From: Clostridia bacterium
Lineage (GTDB): Bacteria > Bacillota > Clostridia > Christensenellales > DTU072
DNA: 6,963 nt
NCBI GenBank assembly: GCA_028703745.1
Contig: JAQVME010000069.1
Coordinates: 1-6,963 of the forward strand
Direction: 5' to 3'
The notes below the pieces were generated by a model. It was not told the DNA's origin, ran no database searches, and saw only the letters and a list, made by a program, of their open reading frames with translations. This document shows positions 1 to 6,228 of this stretch, piece after piece. Numbering within the stretch: the stretch's first letter is position 1; each line of letters begins with the position of its first letter. Both the position numbers and the translations under genes were made by a program.

Positions 1-17
1 CCGGTATGACTTTTTAA
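1..17 (+). CDS. C-terminal tail of an upstream gene, probably rnfA (partial)
   Basis: Reading from base 3, the codons give Gly-Met-Thr-Phe followed by TAA at 15-17, only 18 bases before rnfB. That spacing fits a preceding gene in the same operon. In clostridial rnf operons (rnfCDGEAB) the gene before rnfB is rnfA, an integral membrane subunit, and a small hydrophobic C-terminus would suit it. Four residues cannot identify a family, so the rnfA call rests on gene order alone. The frame could also be chance. Confidence 0.35.
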
Positions 18-35
18 CCGGAGAAGGAGTACAAA

Positions 36-824
36 ATGCAAATAGTTTTACCTTTAATAATTCTGGGACTTATGGCGGCGGTGTTCGCCGTAGTACTGGC
101 GGTGGCGGGACAAAAACTCGCCGTTGTCAAAGACGAAAGGGAGGAGGCAATAACTTCTCTGCTTTCGGGCGCAAATTGCGGAGGCTGCGGACAAGCAGGT
201 TGCGCGGCGTTCGCTAAGGCGCTAATTGAGGGCAAGGCAAAGCTCTCCGACTGCGCGTCCACGCCCAGCGATAACAGAAAGAAGATAACCGAAATAATAG
301 GCGGCGAGGACGGCAATATCGAGCCGACAATAGTAGTATGCAGCTGTAACGGCGGAGCCAGATGCCTTGATAAGTACGAATACCAGGGCTACGGCGACTG
401 CGCCAGCATAGAGCTGCTTGCCGGAGGCAGAAAGGCATGTCCTACGGGCTGTATCGGCGCGGGAAAATGCGTCGACGTCTGCCCGTACCACGCAATTGAC
501 ATTCCCGGCAACGGCGTAGCGGTAATAACCCAGAGCAAATGCACTCAATGCGGAACGTGTATTATTGCTTGTCCGAAGAGTTTGATGAAGAGAATTTCGG
601 CAAAAGCAAAAGTATATATCGCCTGTAGCAACCACGAAAAGGGCAAGGAAGTCAGGAATATCTGTTCCGTGGGCTGTATCGGCTGCGGTCTTTGCGCCAA
701 GGTTTGCGAGTACGGCGCAATCACGATGAAGGACGATCTCCCCGTATTCGATTATGACAAATGTACGAATTGCCGCAAATGCGTGGCAAAATGCCCCTCG
801 AAGTGCATATTGACACTTGATTAA
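36..824 (+). CDS. rnfB: Ion-translocating oxidoreductase complex subunit B (RnfB)
   Basis: RnfB is the iron-sulfur subunit of the membrane Rnf complex, which couples electron flow from reduced ferredoxin to NAD+ with Na+ or H+ export. The 262-residue protein begins with one membrane anchor (about residues 3-25). A 4Fe-4S domain follows with Cys48, Cys51, Cys56 and Cys73 (C-x2-C-x4-C-x16-C). The RnfB-typical cysteine set comes next: C135-x3-C139-x5-C145-x3-C149-P. Three canonical CxxCxxCxxxC ferredoxin motifs follow at 169-179, 214-224 and 243-253. Extra cysteines at 102, 104, 110, 122, 210 and 257 are also present. The ATG has AAGGAG (24-29) six bases upstream. It is probably the last gene of the rnf operon, since the next gene is on the opposite strand and overlaps its stop. 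I see no hairpin plus T-run terminator after it. The family call is firm from motif content and order. Confidence 0.97.
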   Translation: MQIVLPLIILGLMAAVFAVVLAVAGQKLAVVKDEREEAITSLLSGANCGGCGQAGCAAFAKALIEGKAKLSDCASTPSDNRKKITEIIGGEDGNIEPTIVVCSCNGGARCLDKYEYQGYGDCASIELLAGGRKACPTGCIGAGKCVDVCPYHAIDIPGNGVAVITQSKCTQCGTCIIACPKSLMKRISAKAKVYIACSNHEKGKEVRNICSVGCIGCGLCAKVCEYGAITMKDDLPVFDYDKCTNCRKCVAKCPSKCILTLD

Positions 825-1294
825 TTGACAAGAACAAAAGCATAATTGTGAAGAAACAAATAAATATACCAGATGGCAACGGGCAGCATAAGAAAGCCCA
901 GGTATCTGGTATTTTTTATGTATAAAAAAAGCAGTTGAAGGCTGGTTGCCACGCATATGAAACTCATCGAGAAAAAGAGATAAACGCTGCCGTTGGCTAG
1001 CAAAAAAGCCGTTGATATCAAATCCAGACAAAAAAGGCATACCCAAAGCGGAAGATAAAGCTTGTATTCCTTCTTTAGTAGGCTTTAGACTATCAGCAGA
1101 GCCATTATGCATTTTTCGATAAAGCCCAAGGTGGCGTGAACGGCCGCATTATAGAAGCCGTGCGGACTGAAAAAGAAAACAGAATGATGGCGCGTGAGTA
1201 TGTCGTTTGCCATGCTGAAAGCCAGCACCAGACTCATGCCGACGGCAAGACCTACTATTCTTTTATAAGCGCCCATATCTAAATATATAGACAC
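821..1294 (-). pseudogene. TspO/MBR-like five-span membrane protein, interrupted by an in-frame TAA
   Basis: Read on the minus strand from GTG at 1294 (or ATG at 1276), the frame encodes 69 residues, hits TAA at 1087-1085, then stays open in the same frame for 87 more codons to TAA at 823-821. Across the stop the product would be about 150-157 residues, the usual TspO length. It shows five hydrophobic spans: about IVGLAVGMSLVLAF, FYNAAVHATLGF..ALLIV, LPLWVCLFCLDLISTAF, YLFFSMSFICVATSLQL and FLMLPVAIWYIYLF. The motif FSPHGF ahead of span 2 and LMLPVAIWY..LHNYAFVLVN at the end resemble the TspO P-P-G-W/F segment and its terminal LLPYLLW..LNYAIW-LN. TspO proteins bind porphyrins and other ligands in the membrane. 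Most of the family's tryptophans are missing, so the match is divergent. The stop falls in the loop between spans 2 and 3. No good ribosome site is visible for the second half, so separate translation is unlikely. Neither possible start has a clear Shine-Dalgarno site. A sequencing error is possible. Confidence 0.6.
1085..1087 (-). other. In-frame ochre codon inside the TspO-like gene
   Basis: On the minus strand the codons read ATA GTC TAA AGC CTA CTA AAG AAG GAA. The bases before and after the TAA are in one continuous frame with membrane-protein character on both sides. TAA is used as a true stop elsewhere in the window (rnfB, the flippase gene), so reassignment is not indicated. I see no recoding signal that would explain readthrough. 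Confidence 0.8.
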
Positions 1295-1415
1295 TGCCGT
1301 ACAAGTATGAGAAATAAGCCTTGCTATTTTTTGTTTGTTTTTATATGCGCGCCTTGCGCTCTATGTATTATTCGTATGCATATATCACAATCTATTAATA
1401 AAATGGAGGAGATTT
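1295..1415. other. Divergent intergenic region between the TspO-like gene and spoVT
   Basis: This 121-base gap should hold the promoters of both flanking genes. It is T-rich on the plus strand around 1325-1342. The spoVT Shine-Dalgarno site GGAGGAG lies at 1405-1411. I find no convincing sigma-A promoter in either direction. A loose match to the sporulation sigma-G pattern exists (GTATT at 1365-1369, 18 bases, CAATCTA at 1388-1394), but it departs from the CATnnTA -10 box at one key base. SpoVT of Bacillus subtilis is known to be sigma-G dependent. Here that remains inference. Confidence 0.35.
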
Positions 1416-1940
1416 ATGGAAGGAACAACCGGAATAGTGCGCAGAGTTGATGAGCTCGGCAGAGTGGTCATTCCCAAAGAGATGAGAAGGACTCTACGGA
1501 TAAAGGAAGGCGAGGAGATGGAGGTATGCGTATATAACAATTCTCAAATAGTGCTAAAGAAGTATTCGGCAATAAAGGCGCTTAAGGATTTTGAGCAGGA
1601 GTATGCCGACGCTATCTTCCAAGTCACGGGCAACAATACGCTAATTTGTGACAACGACAATATAGTGGCGTGCGCGGCGGACAAAAACCTTTATTTATCC
1701 AAACAGATTTCTCCGGCGCTGGAAAAGCTTCTCCAAAGCCGCAAGAGCGTCTATCTTTACGGAACGGACGTAATTAGCGTCACGGGAGAGAAGGAGAGCG
1801 GCAAAGATATGGCGGTAGCGCCCATACTTTTCAAAGGCGATATAATAGGCGGAGTGGTTTTGATATCCCAAAAGGGCGCGGGAGAGTGTGGTCGCGCCAT
1901 AGCCGAGGTTGCCGCAGAATTCCTTTCAAAACAGTTTTGA
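1416..1940 (+). CDS. spoVT: Stage V sporulation protein T (SpoVT), AbrB-type transcription factor
   Basis: SpoVT is a DNA-binding regulator that tunes forespore sigma-G-dependent gene expression in endospore formers. The 174-residue product is close to the B. subtilis length of 178. Residues 4-51 form the AbrB/SpoVT swapped-hairpin DNA-binding domain, with the hallmark TGIVRRVDELGRVVIPKEMR and then LRIKEG and IVLKKYS. Residues 57-172 match the GAF-like regulatory domain (DFEQEYADAIF, LICDNDNIVAC, GDIIGGVVLIS, AAEFLSKQ). An upstream in-frame start would add a 27-residue extension not seen in the family. ATG 1416 is chosen because it has GGAGGAG at 1405-1411 with a 4-base spacer and starts the protein where SpoVT normally starts. 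Its TGA stop overlaps the start of the next gene, so it probably leads the operon. Confidence 0.96.
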   Translation: MEGTTGIVRRVDELGRVVIPKEMRRTLRIKEGEEMEVCVYNNSQIVLKKYSAIKALKDFEQEYADAIFQVTGNNTLICDNDNIVACAADKNLYLSKQISPALEKLLQSRKSVYLYGTDVISVTGEKESGKDMAVAPILFKGDIIGGVVLISQKGAGECGRAIAEVAAEFLSKQF

Positions 1941-3514
1941 GTGAAAAGAATTTAATAAGAAGCGCTTCGCTGCTTGCGGTGTCGACAATAATCGCCAAAA
2001 TAATAGGCGCCTGCTACCGCATTCCGTTGACAAACATACTTGGCGCCGAGGGCATGGGGGTATACCAACTGGTATTTCCGGTATTCGCCCTGTTGCTTAC
2101 GATTTCGTCGGGCGCCGTGCCGTCGGCTATCGCCATTCTTATAAGTCAAAAAAGGGCGCTGGGACAGGACACCTCAAAAATATTTCATTCGGCGTTTATC
2201 GGGTTGACGCTGTTCGGAGTGGTGGCGACGTTGGCGCTTATAGCCTTGTCAAAGCCGCTATCGCTGCTACAAGCCAACGCCATGACTGCGCCGGGGTATA
2301 TCGTCATTGCGCCGGCAATAGTATTTGTCAGCGTCATATCCGTGTTTCGCGGTTTTTTTATGGGGCACAAGAATATGTTGCCTCCGGCTATCAGCCAAAT
2401 TTCCGAAAGTATTGTCAAACTGGGAGTCGGACTGCTCCTTGCCCGATTACTAATACAAAAAGGACTGGGCACCGCCGTGCTCGGCGCCTTGCTAGGGGTG
2501 ACGGCATCGGAGCTTTTTACTATGCTACTCCTTTTTTTTATGTACAAGGACAAGCAGGCGCTTACTTCCGGCATAACCGCCGCAGAAATGAAGTACAACC
2601 TCAAAGAAGTGGCGGCGGTGGCAGTACCTTTGACTTTGGGGGGCATAATTATTCCGCTTTCACTGTTCCTTGACAGTTTGATAATCGTCAATTTGCTAAA
2701 AGGCGCGAGCGGCATAATCGGCGCGACTACCGACTACGGCTTATGGAGCGGCACGGTAGCGCCTCTCATCAATCTGCCGATAGTATTGAGCTTGTCACTG
2801 GGCGTGGCGGTGGTTCCGCTACTTTCCGAAGGCAAGGTGCAACGCGATCTAGGCTCAATAACGGCGAAAAGCGCAATGTGCTTGAAGCTTTCGCTTATTA
2901 TCGGCGCGCCGTTTATTATTATGTTCCTTTTCCTTGCCGAAGAAATTCTCGCGTTGCTTTATCCTGTGCTGGCGTTCGGACAGCTTAAGACGGCGGCGTT
3001 GCTTATGCGGATAGAAGCGGCGAACATCTTCGGGCTGGCGGTGGGTCAAATAAGCTCGTCCGTGCTTCAAGCGCTGGGAAAAACCTCCGCGCCGGTAAAA
3101 GCGCTGTCGGGATGTGTGGCTCTAAAAATAGCGCTTAACTTAGTGCTTTTGCCTATTCTTGGCATAAAAGGCGCGGCGATATCTTCGGCGGCGGGGTTCG
3201 GCTTGTACGCGCTTATCAACCTCGGCTTGCTGCGCAATCTTATTGGGAAAAATCCTTCAATGATAAAAAACGTTAGCCTAATAGCCGTTTGCGGTGTTAT
3301 AATGAGCGTAATAATATTTGCTGCCGCCTTTTTCGGCGCTGCCCGTGCGCTATGGATAGCCGCGCCTCTTGCGGCGCTGGCGTATGTGTTGTCGCTGTTT
3401 GGACTGGGCATTTTCGAAAAGGCGGAAATCAGGGCGTTGCCGCTTGGCAGGTTCTGGCTGTTTATCAGCAGGATTTTACGGAGGAAGGATGCAGTTACCC
3501 GAAAAATTGATTAA
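1937..3514 (+). CDS. spoVB: SpoVB/YabM-type polysaccharide biosynthesis flippase (MOP superfamily)
   Basis: This is a polytopic inner-membrane protein of the multidrug/oligosaccharidyl-lipid/polysaccharide exporter superfamily. Such proteins flip lipid-linked sugar precursors, and SpoVB is needed for spore cortex formation. From TTG 1937 the product is 525 residues, close to family size, and almost wholly hydrophobic with about 12-14 spans. The N-terminal pattern (residues 6-60: LIRSASLLAVSTIIAKIIG, then YRIPLTNILGAEGMGVYQ, then a TISSGAVPSAI segment) is typical of SpoVB/YtgP/YabM proteins. TTG 1937 shares bases with the spoVT stop in TTGA and places the protein start where homologues start. 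It has no clear Shine-Dalgarno site, so termination-reinitiation is inferred. A GTG at 1886 would add 17 atypical residues and has a poorly spaced ribosome site. In B. subtilis the gene between spoVT and yabN is yabM, so this may be the YabM orthologue rather than SpoVB itself. The exact substrate is unknown. Confidence 0.88.
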   Translation: MSEKNLIRSASLLAVSTIIAKIIGACYRIPLTNILGAEGMGVYQLVFPVFALLLTISSGAVPSAIAILISQKRALGQDTSKIFHSAFIGLTLFGVVATLALIALSKPLSLLQANAMTAPGYIVIAPAIVFVSVISVFRGFFMGHKNMLPPAISQISESIVKLGVGLLLARLLIQKGLGTAVLGALLGVTASELFTMLLLFFMYKDKQALTSGITAAEMKYNLKEVAAVAVPLTLGGIIIPLSLFLDSLIIVNLLKGASGIIGATTDYGLWSGTVAPLINLPIVLSLSLGVAVVPLLSEGKVQRDLGSITAKSAMCLKLSLIIGAPFIIMFLFLAEEILALLYPVLAFGQLKTAALLMRIEAANIFGLAVGQISSSVLQALGKTSAPVKALSGCVALKIALNLVLLPILGIKGAAISSAAGFGLYALINLGLLRNLIGKNPSMIKNVSLIAVCGVIMSVIIFAAAFFGAARALWIAAPLAALAYVLSLFGLGIFEKAEIRALPLGRFWLFISRILRRKDAVTRKID

Positions 3515-4499
3515 GAACTTCGACAGCTTTGTGCTTATGACGCAAAAGGACTTTCTTGCGCGGCGCACAAACAGTTTCGACAACAATTTGCCGCTAATTA
3601 TTTACGGCATTACGGATTTTGCCGCGGTGAGAGCCAAGCTGAAGCAGTATTTTGGCAATCCCGAAGTGCAGTATGACGATGCGTACATAACCGTTTTGCC
3701 CCGACCATTTATGGAAAGGGCTGTTTACAGCTTCGGCGATTTGGTGGAAATAATAAAAAGACTGCGTGACAAGGACGGCTGTCCGTGGGACAAAAAGCAG
3801 ACCAATATGTCCATACGCAGCAACGCCGTTGAGGAGGCGTACGAGCTCGCAGAAGCCGTAGAGCTGGACGACAGCGACAAGATGTTGGAGGAGTCGGGCG
3901 ATGTACTTCTTCAAGGCCTGTTTAACGCCGTAATAGCCGAGGACGACGGCAGGTTCACAACTGCCGAAATGCTGTCTGCGCTTTGCAAAAAGCTGGTATT
4001 CCGTCATACACATATATTCGGCTCCGACAAAGCCGGCAATAGCGAGGAGGCTTTAAAGTTCTGGGAACAAGCTAAGGCAGTAGAGAAGGGTCAAACCGCT
4101 CTGCGCGACAAGATAGCAGCCGTACCTCGCACTTTCGGTTCAGTTATGAGAGCCGAAAAGGTACAAAAGCTGATAAAAAAGACAGGCTTTGATTTCCCTA
4201 GTGCGGATGAGGCGTATGCAAAGGTATTTGAAGAAATACAGGAACTGCGCGAGGCGGAGAGCCATGCACATATTGAGAGCGAGGGCGGAGATTTGCTGTT
4301 TTCCGTCGTCAATTTACTACGGATGCTGGATATAGATTCGGAACTTGCCTTGAACGGCACGACGAACAGATTCATAAAAAGGTTCTTGTATGTTGAAAGA
4401 CGGGCGCAGTTCGTAGGAAAGAAGCTTGAGGATTGCACGCTGGATGAAATGGAAAAATGGTATCAAGAGGCAAAGTCCTTTGAAACTCCCGTGCTATGA
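3489..4499 (+). CDS. mazG: Tandem-domain MazG nucleotide pyrophosphohydrolase (N-terminally shortened YabN)
   Basis: MazG proteins hydrolyse NTPs to NMP and pyrophosphate in the cytosol and help clear abnormal nucleotides. The 336-residue product has two MazG domains. The first (about 80-180) contains GCPWD 97-101, metal ligands E115-E116-xx-E119 and E135-xx-D138, and RHTHIFG 172-178. The second (about 213-310) has E248-E249-xx-E252 and E265-xx-D268. Both metal sites look intact. Residues about 9-75 (FDSFVLMTQKDF, then PLIIYGITDFAAVRAKLKQYF) resemble only the last part of the tetrapyrrole-methylase domain of Bacillus YabN, whose N-terminal two thirds or more are missing. ATG 3489 has GGAGG at 3480-3484 with a 4-base gap and overlaps the flippase gene by 26 bases. 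The same frame continues upstream as sense-strand shadow of the flippase gene, with no methylase-like sequence, so a misplaced start does not explain the shortening. Position after the flippase matches yabN. Confidence 0.94.
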   Translation: MQLPEKLIKNFDSFVLMTQKDFLARRTNSFDNNLPLIIYGITDFAAVRAKLKQYFGNPEVQYDDAYITVLPRPFMERAVYSFGDLVEIIKRLRDKDGCPWDKKQTNMSIRSNAVEEAYELAEAVELDDSDKMLEESGDVLLQGLFNAVIAEDDGRFTTAEMLSALCKKLVFRHTHIFGSDKAGNSEEALKFWEQAKAVEKGQTALRDKIAAVPRTFGSVMRAEKVQKLIKKTGFDFPSADEAYAKVFEEIQELREAESHAHIESEGGDLLFSVVNLLRMLDIDSELALNGTTNRFIKRFLYVERRAQFVGKKLEDCTLDEMEKWYQEAKSFETPVL

Positions 4500-5431
4500 A
4501 AATTGGCAGTTTAGAATTAAAAAATAATTTGCTCCTGGCGCCCATAGCCGGCTTTAGCGATGCAGGAATGAGAGCGCTTTGCCGCCGCTACGGCGCGGCG
4601 CTTACGTTTACCGAAATGGTAAGCGCCAAGGGGCTGTATTACAAAAATGAGAATACAAAAGATTTGTTATTCACTCACGCCGAAGAAAGTCCGAAAGGAG
4701 TGCAGCTGTTTGGCAGTCAGCCGGAGATTGTCGCTTATGCCGTAGCCATGAAAGAGCTTTCGGGCTTTGACATAATCGACATAAATATGGGCTGTCCCGT
4801 ACCCAAGATAGTGCGCAACGGAGAGGGCAGCGCGCTGATGACCGATCCCGGGCTTGTGTATGAAATAATGAAGGCGGCAGTATCTGCAGCCGGAGGCAGA
4901 CCTGTTAGCGCAAAAATCAGGGCGGGCTTTACCGACAGGGACAAAAACGCCGTCGAGGTTGCGCAGGCATTGGAGCAGGGCGGCGCTTCGGCAGTAACCG
5001 TGCACGGCAGAACCAGAGATATGTATTACGGCGGAAAAGTAGACCTCGACATAATAAAACAAGTCAAGCTAGCCATAAAAATTCCCGTCATAGGCAACGG
5101 GGACGTTACGGACAAACAAAGCTATTTGAGAATGACCGAGCAATGCGGCGTTGACGGCGTTATGGTGGCGCGCGGCGCCATAGGCAGACCGCAGATATTT
5201 GCCGAGCTTGCAGGCGGGGAGTTCGAGTTTGACCTCAAGGAGACTATATTGACGCATATAGCTTTGCTGAATCACCTTCCCGAAAGGGTGGTGACCAACA
5301 ATATGAAAAAGCAAGTGGCTTTTTACGTCAAAGGCCGCAAGAATGCAAAAATAATCAAAGAAAAGTCCTTCGCCGCGGAGAGCATGGCGGAGCTCAAAGA
5401 TGCTTTGGAACTCATCGACAGAATTTATTGA
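4496..5431 (+). CDS. dusB: tRNA-dihydrouridine synthase, DusB/NifR3 type
   Basis: This flavoenzyme reduces specific uridines in the D-loop of tRNA to dihydrouridine using FMN and NADPH. The 311-residue protein is slightly short for DusB (usually about 320-330). It carries the TIM-barrel start LLLAPIAGFSD (13-22), TEMVSAKGL (39-47), VQLFGSQPE (69-77) and the catalytic-loop motif DINMGCPVPKIVRNGEGSAL with Cys100 as the general acid. FMN-contact segments follow: K140 in SAKIRAG, VHGRTR (169-174), GNGD (200-203) and ARGAIGRP (225-232). ATG overlaps the mazG stop as ATGA. No good Shine-Dalgarno site precedes it, so translation probably depends on coupling to mazG. In B. subtilis yabN is followed by yabO-yabP-yabQ-divIC, so here dusB occupies that place. 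Confidence 0.96.
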   Translation: MKIGSLELKNNLLLAPIAGFSDAGMRALCRRYGAALTFTEMVSAKGLYYKNENTKDLLFTHAEESPKGVQLFGSQPEIVAYAVAMKELSGFDIIDINMGCPVPKIVRNGEGSALMTDPGLVYEIMKAAVSAAGGRPVSAKIRAGFTDRDKNAVEVAQALEQGGASAVTVHGRTRDMYYGGKVDLDIIKQVKLAIKIPVIGNGDVTDKQSYLRMTEQCGVDGVMVARGAIGRPQIFAELAGGEFEFDLKETILTHIALLNHLPERVVTNNMKKQVAFYVKGRKNAKIIKEKSFAAESMAELKDALELIDRIY

Positions 5432-6104
5432 CGCTCGCGGAGTTTCAAAAGCTTGCATCTTTTGCATAGTATGCTATATGCTGTGCAAAACCTTCTTTTG
5501 TAATAACATTGACCAATTGGAAGAGGCAGATTGCGATATCGCCTTTTTTATATTTAACGGAAAAATTTCCCTTTCTGAGGAGCTTAAGAAGCCCTCGATT
5601 ACCAAAAGGCTTGCGCAGCTTTCTTATGCGCGCAAACTGCTTTTATTTATGAATTTTGTGGCGGAAATTGAGGATAGACAATATCATTCGGTTCTGGTCA
5701 TAGATAACGGCAAAATTCTCGGGGTTTCCGACAGCGTTACAGATGAAAGCTATTGCCTTTCGGACAGGCAGAGAATATATGTCACACATTTGGGAAAGGC
5801 GGGAGTCATAGTCGGCAAGGACGTCCTTGCAGCAGACAGCGTAAGGAACCTCTTCATAAGCGGCGCCGACTTCGCCGTGCATATGTCAAGCGCGCCCGTT
5901 GACAACTACTCGCTACGCGCGCTCAAATCGCATTCGTTTTTTTATGCTTTTACGATATTTTCGGTTTTTAATGACGCTTTTTTTGTAAGTTCCCGCGGTT
6001 TCCTCCCCAATTTTCGGGACTCAAAGGTCGACGCGGAACTGACAACGCCGCTCCGTGAAGGCGCGCGCCTAACGGAATTCGTACAACCTAGTTTTGAATA
6101 TTAA
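5400..6104 (+). CDS. Nitrilase-fold (carbon-nitrogen hydrolase-like) protein lacking the catalytic triad
   Basis: The 234-residue product aligns by eye with the nitrilase superfamily core. ADCDIAFFIF (about 43-52) sits where the first strand and catalytic Glu belong. LSYARKLLLFMNFVAEI (74-90) matches the helix and strand leading to YHSVLVIDNGKILGVSD (95-111). HLGKAGVIVGKDVLAADSVR (130-149) and NLFISGADFAVHMSSAP (150-166) match the nucleophile-elbow region normally written as G-x-x-I-C-Y-D, then R-x-L-A-x-x-G-A-D. NDAFFVSSRG (191-200) matches the strand after the RA-E-N helix. The nucleophile Cys is Gly139 here. I see no Glu at the first active-site position and no Lys after the GKILG turn, so amidase or nitrilase activity is not expected. 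ATG 5400 has GGAG at 5388-5391 and overlaps dusB by 32 bases. ATG 5478 is an alternative with no ribosome site, inside a hairpin. Residues 1-30 are Cys-rich and not family-like, so the true start is uncertain. Function unknown. Confidence 0.72.
   Translation: MLWNSSTEFIDARGVSKACIFCIVCYMLCKTFFCNNIDQLEEADCDIAFFIFNGKISLSEELKKPSITKRLAQLSYARKLLLFMNFVAEIEDRQYHSVLVIDNGKILGVSDSVTDESYCLSDRQRIYVTHLGKAGVIVGKDVLAADSVRNLFISGADFAVHMSSAPVDNYSLRALKSHSFFYAFTIFSVFNDAFFVSSRGFLPNFRDSKVDAELTTPLREGARLTEFVQPSFEY
5460..5490 (+). repeat. Inverted repeat / hairpin just after the dusB stop
   Basis: TTTTGCA (5460-5466) and its exact complement TGCAAAA (5484-5490) enclose 17 bases. Those bases contain a smaller palindrome, TAG-TATG-CTA. 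An alternative pairing of GCATAG with CTATATGC is also possible. It lies 28 bases after the dusB stop and covers the possible ATG at 5478. It is AT-rich and followed by CCTTCTTTTG, not an unbroken T-run, so it is at best a weak terminator or a translation-control hairpin. Confidence 0.4.
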
Positions 6105-6105
6105 G

Positions 6106-6131
6106 TTATAAAAACAGGAAAAGTTTTATAA
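6106..6131 (+). repeat. AT-rich inverted repeat after the nitrilase-like gene
   Basis: TTATAAAAAC (6106-6115) pairs with GTTTTATAA (6123-6131) with one unpaired A and a 7-base loop. It begins two bases after the stop codon of the nitrilase-like gene. The stem is almost free of G-C pairs and is followed by A-rich rather than T-rich sequence, so I do not call it a rho-independent terminator on the plus strand. Confidence 0.35.
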
Positions 6132-6157
6132 AAAAACCAAAAAAGACCATAATTTTA

Positions 6158-6186
6158 TTGCCGAGTCGCGCCCTAAGTGGTATAAT
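6158..6186 (+). promoter_or_regulatory. Sigma-A/70-type promoter of pgk
   Basis: TTGCCG (-35, 6158-6163), a 17-base spacer and a perfect TATAAT (-10, 6181-6186) form a near-consensus housekeeping promoter. The A- and T-rich tract just upstream (about 6129-6157) could act as an UP element. Transcription would start near 6193, giving a leader of about 36 bases that contains only the AGGAG ribosome site (6216-6220). No riboswitch or operator is visible in this leader. Confidence 0.85.
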
Positions 6187-6228
6187 CATTTATGGTAATT
6201 TAATAATTCATTTACAGGAGATTTTTAT

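Noticed and set aside
1085..1087. Stop-codon reassignment or selenocysteine/pyrrolysine-style recoding in the TspO-like gene
   Set aside because: The codon is TAA, not TGA or TAG. TAA ends other genes here, and I see no recoding structure next to it.
222..1112. 296-codon minus-strand open frame antisense to rnfB and running into the TspO-like region
   Set aside because: The rnfB reading is certain from its cysteine motifs. The antisense frame has no recognisable family and spans two unrelated loci, so it is a shadow of rnfB codon use.
1365..1394. Possible sigma-G promoter for spoVT (GTATT, 18 bases, CAATCTA)
   Set aside because: The -10 box lacks the key T of CATnnTA and the -35 is only approximate. 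Other nearby GCATA and GTATG boxes leave the -10 on top of the ribosome site. Not strong enough to call as a promoter.
2185..2715. 176-codon minus-strand frame antisense to the flippase gene
   Set aside because: Low-complexity Ser/Ala/Pro-rich translation typical of the reverse of hydrophobic coding sequence, with no domain or ribosome site supporting it.
6106..6131. Rho-independent terminator between the nitrilase-like gene and pgk
   Set aside because: The hairpin is nearly all A-T and followed by A-rich sequence rather than a T-run.
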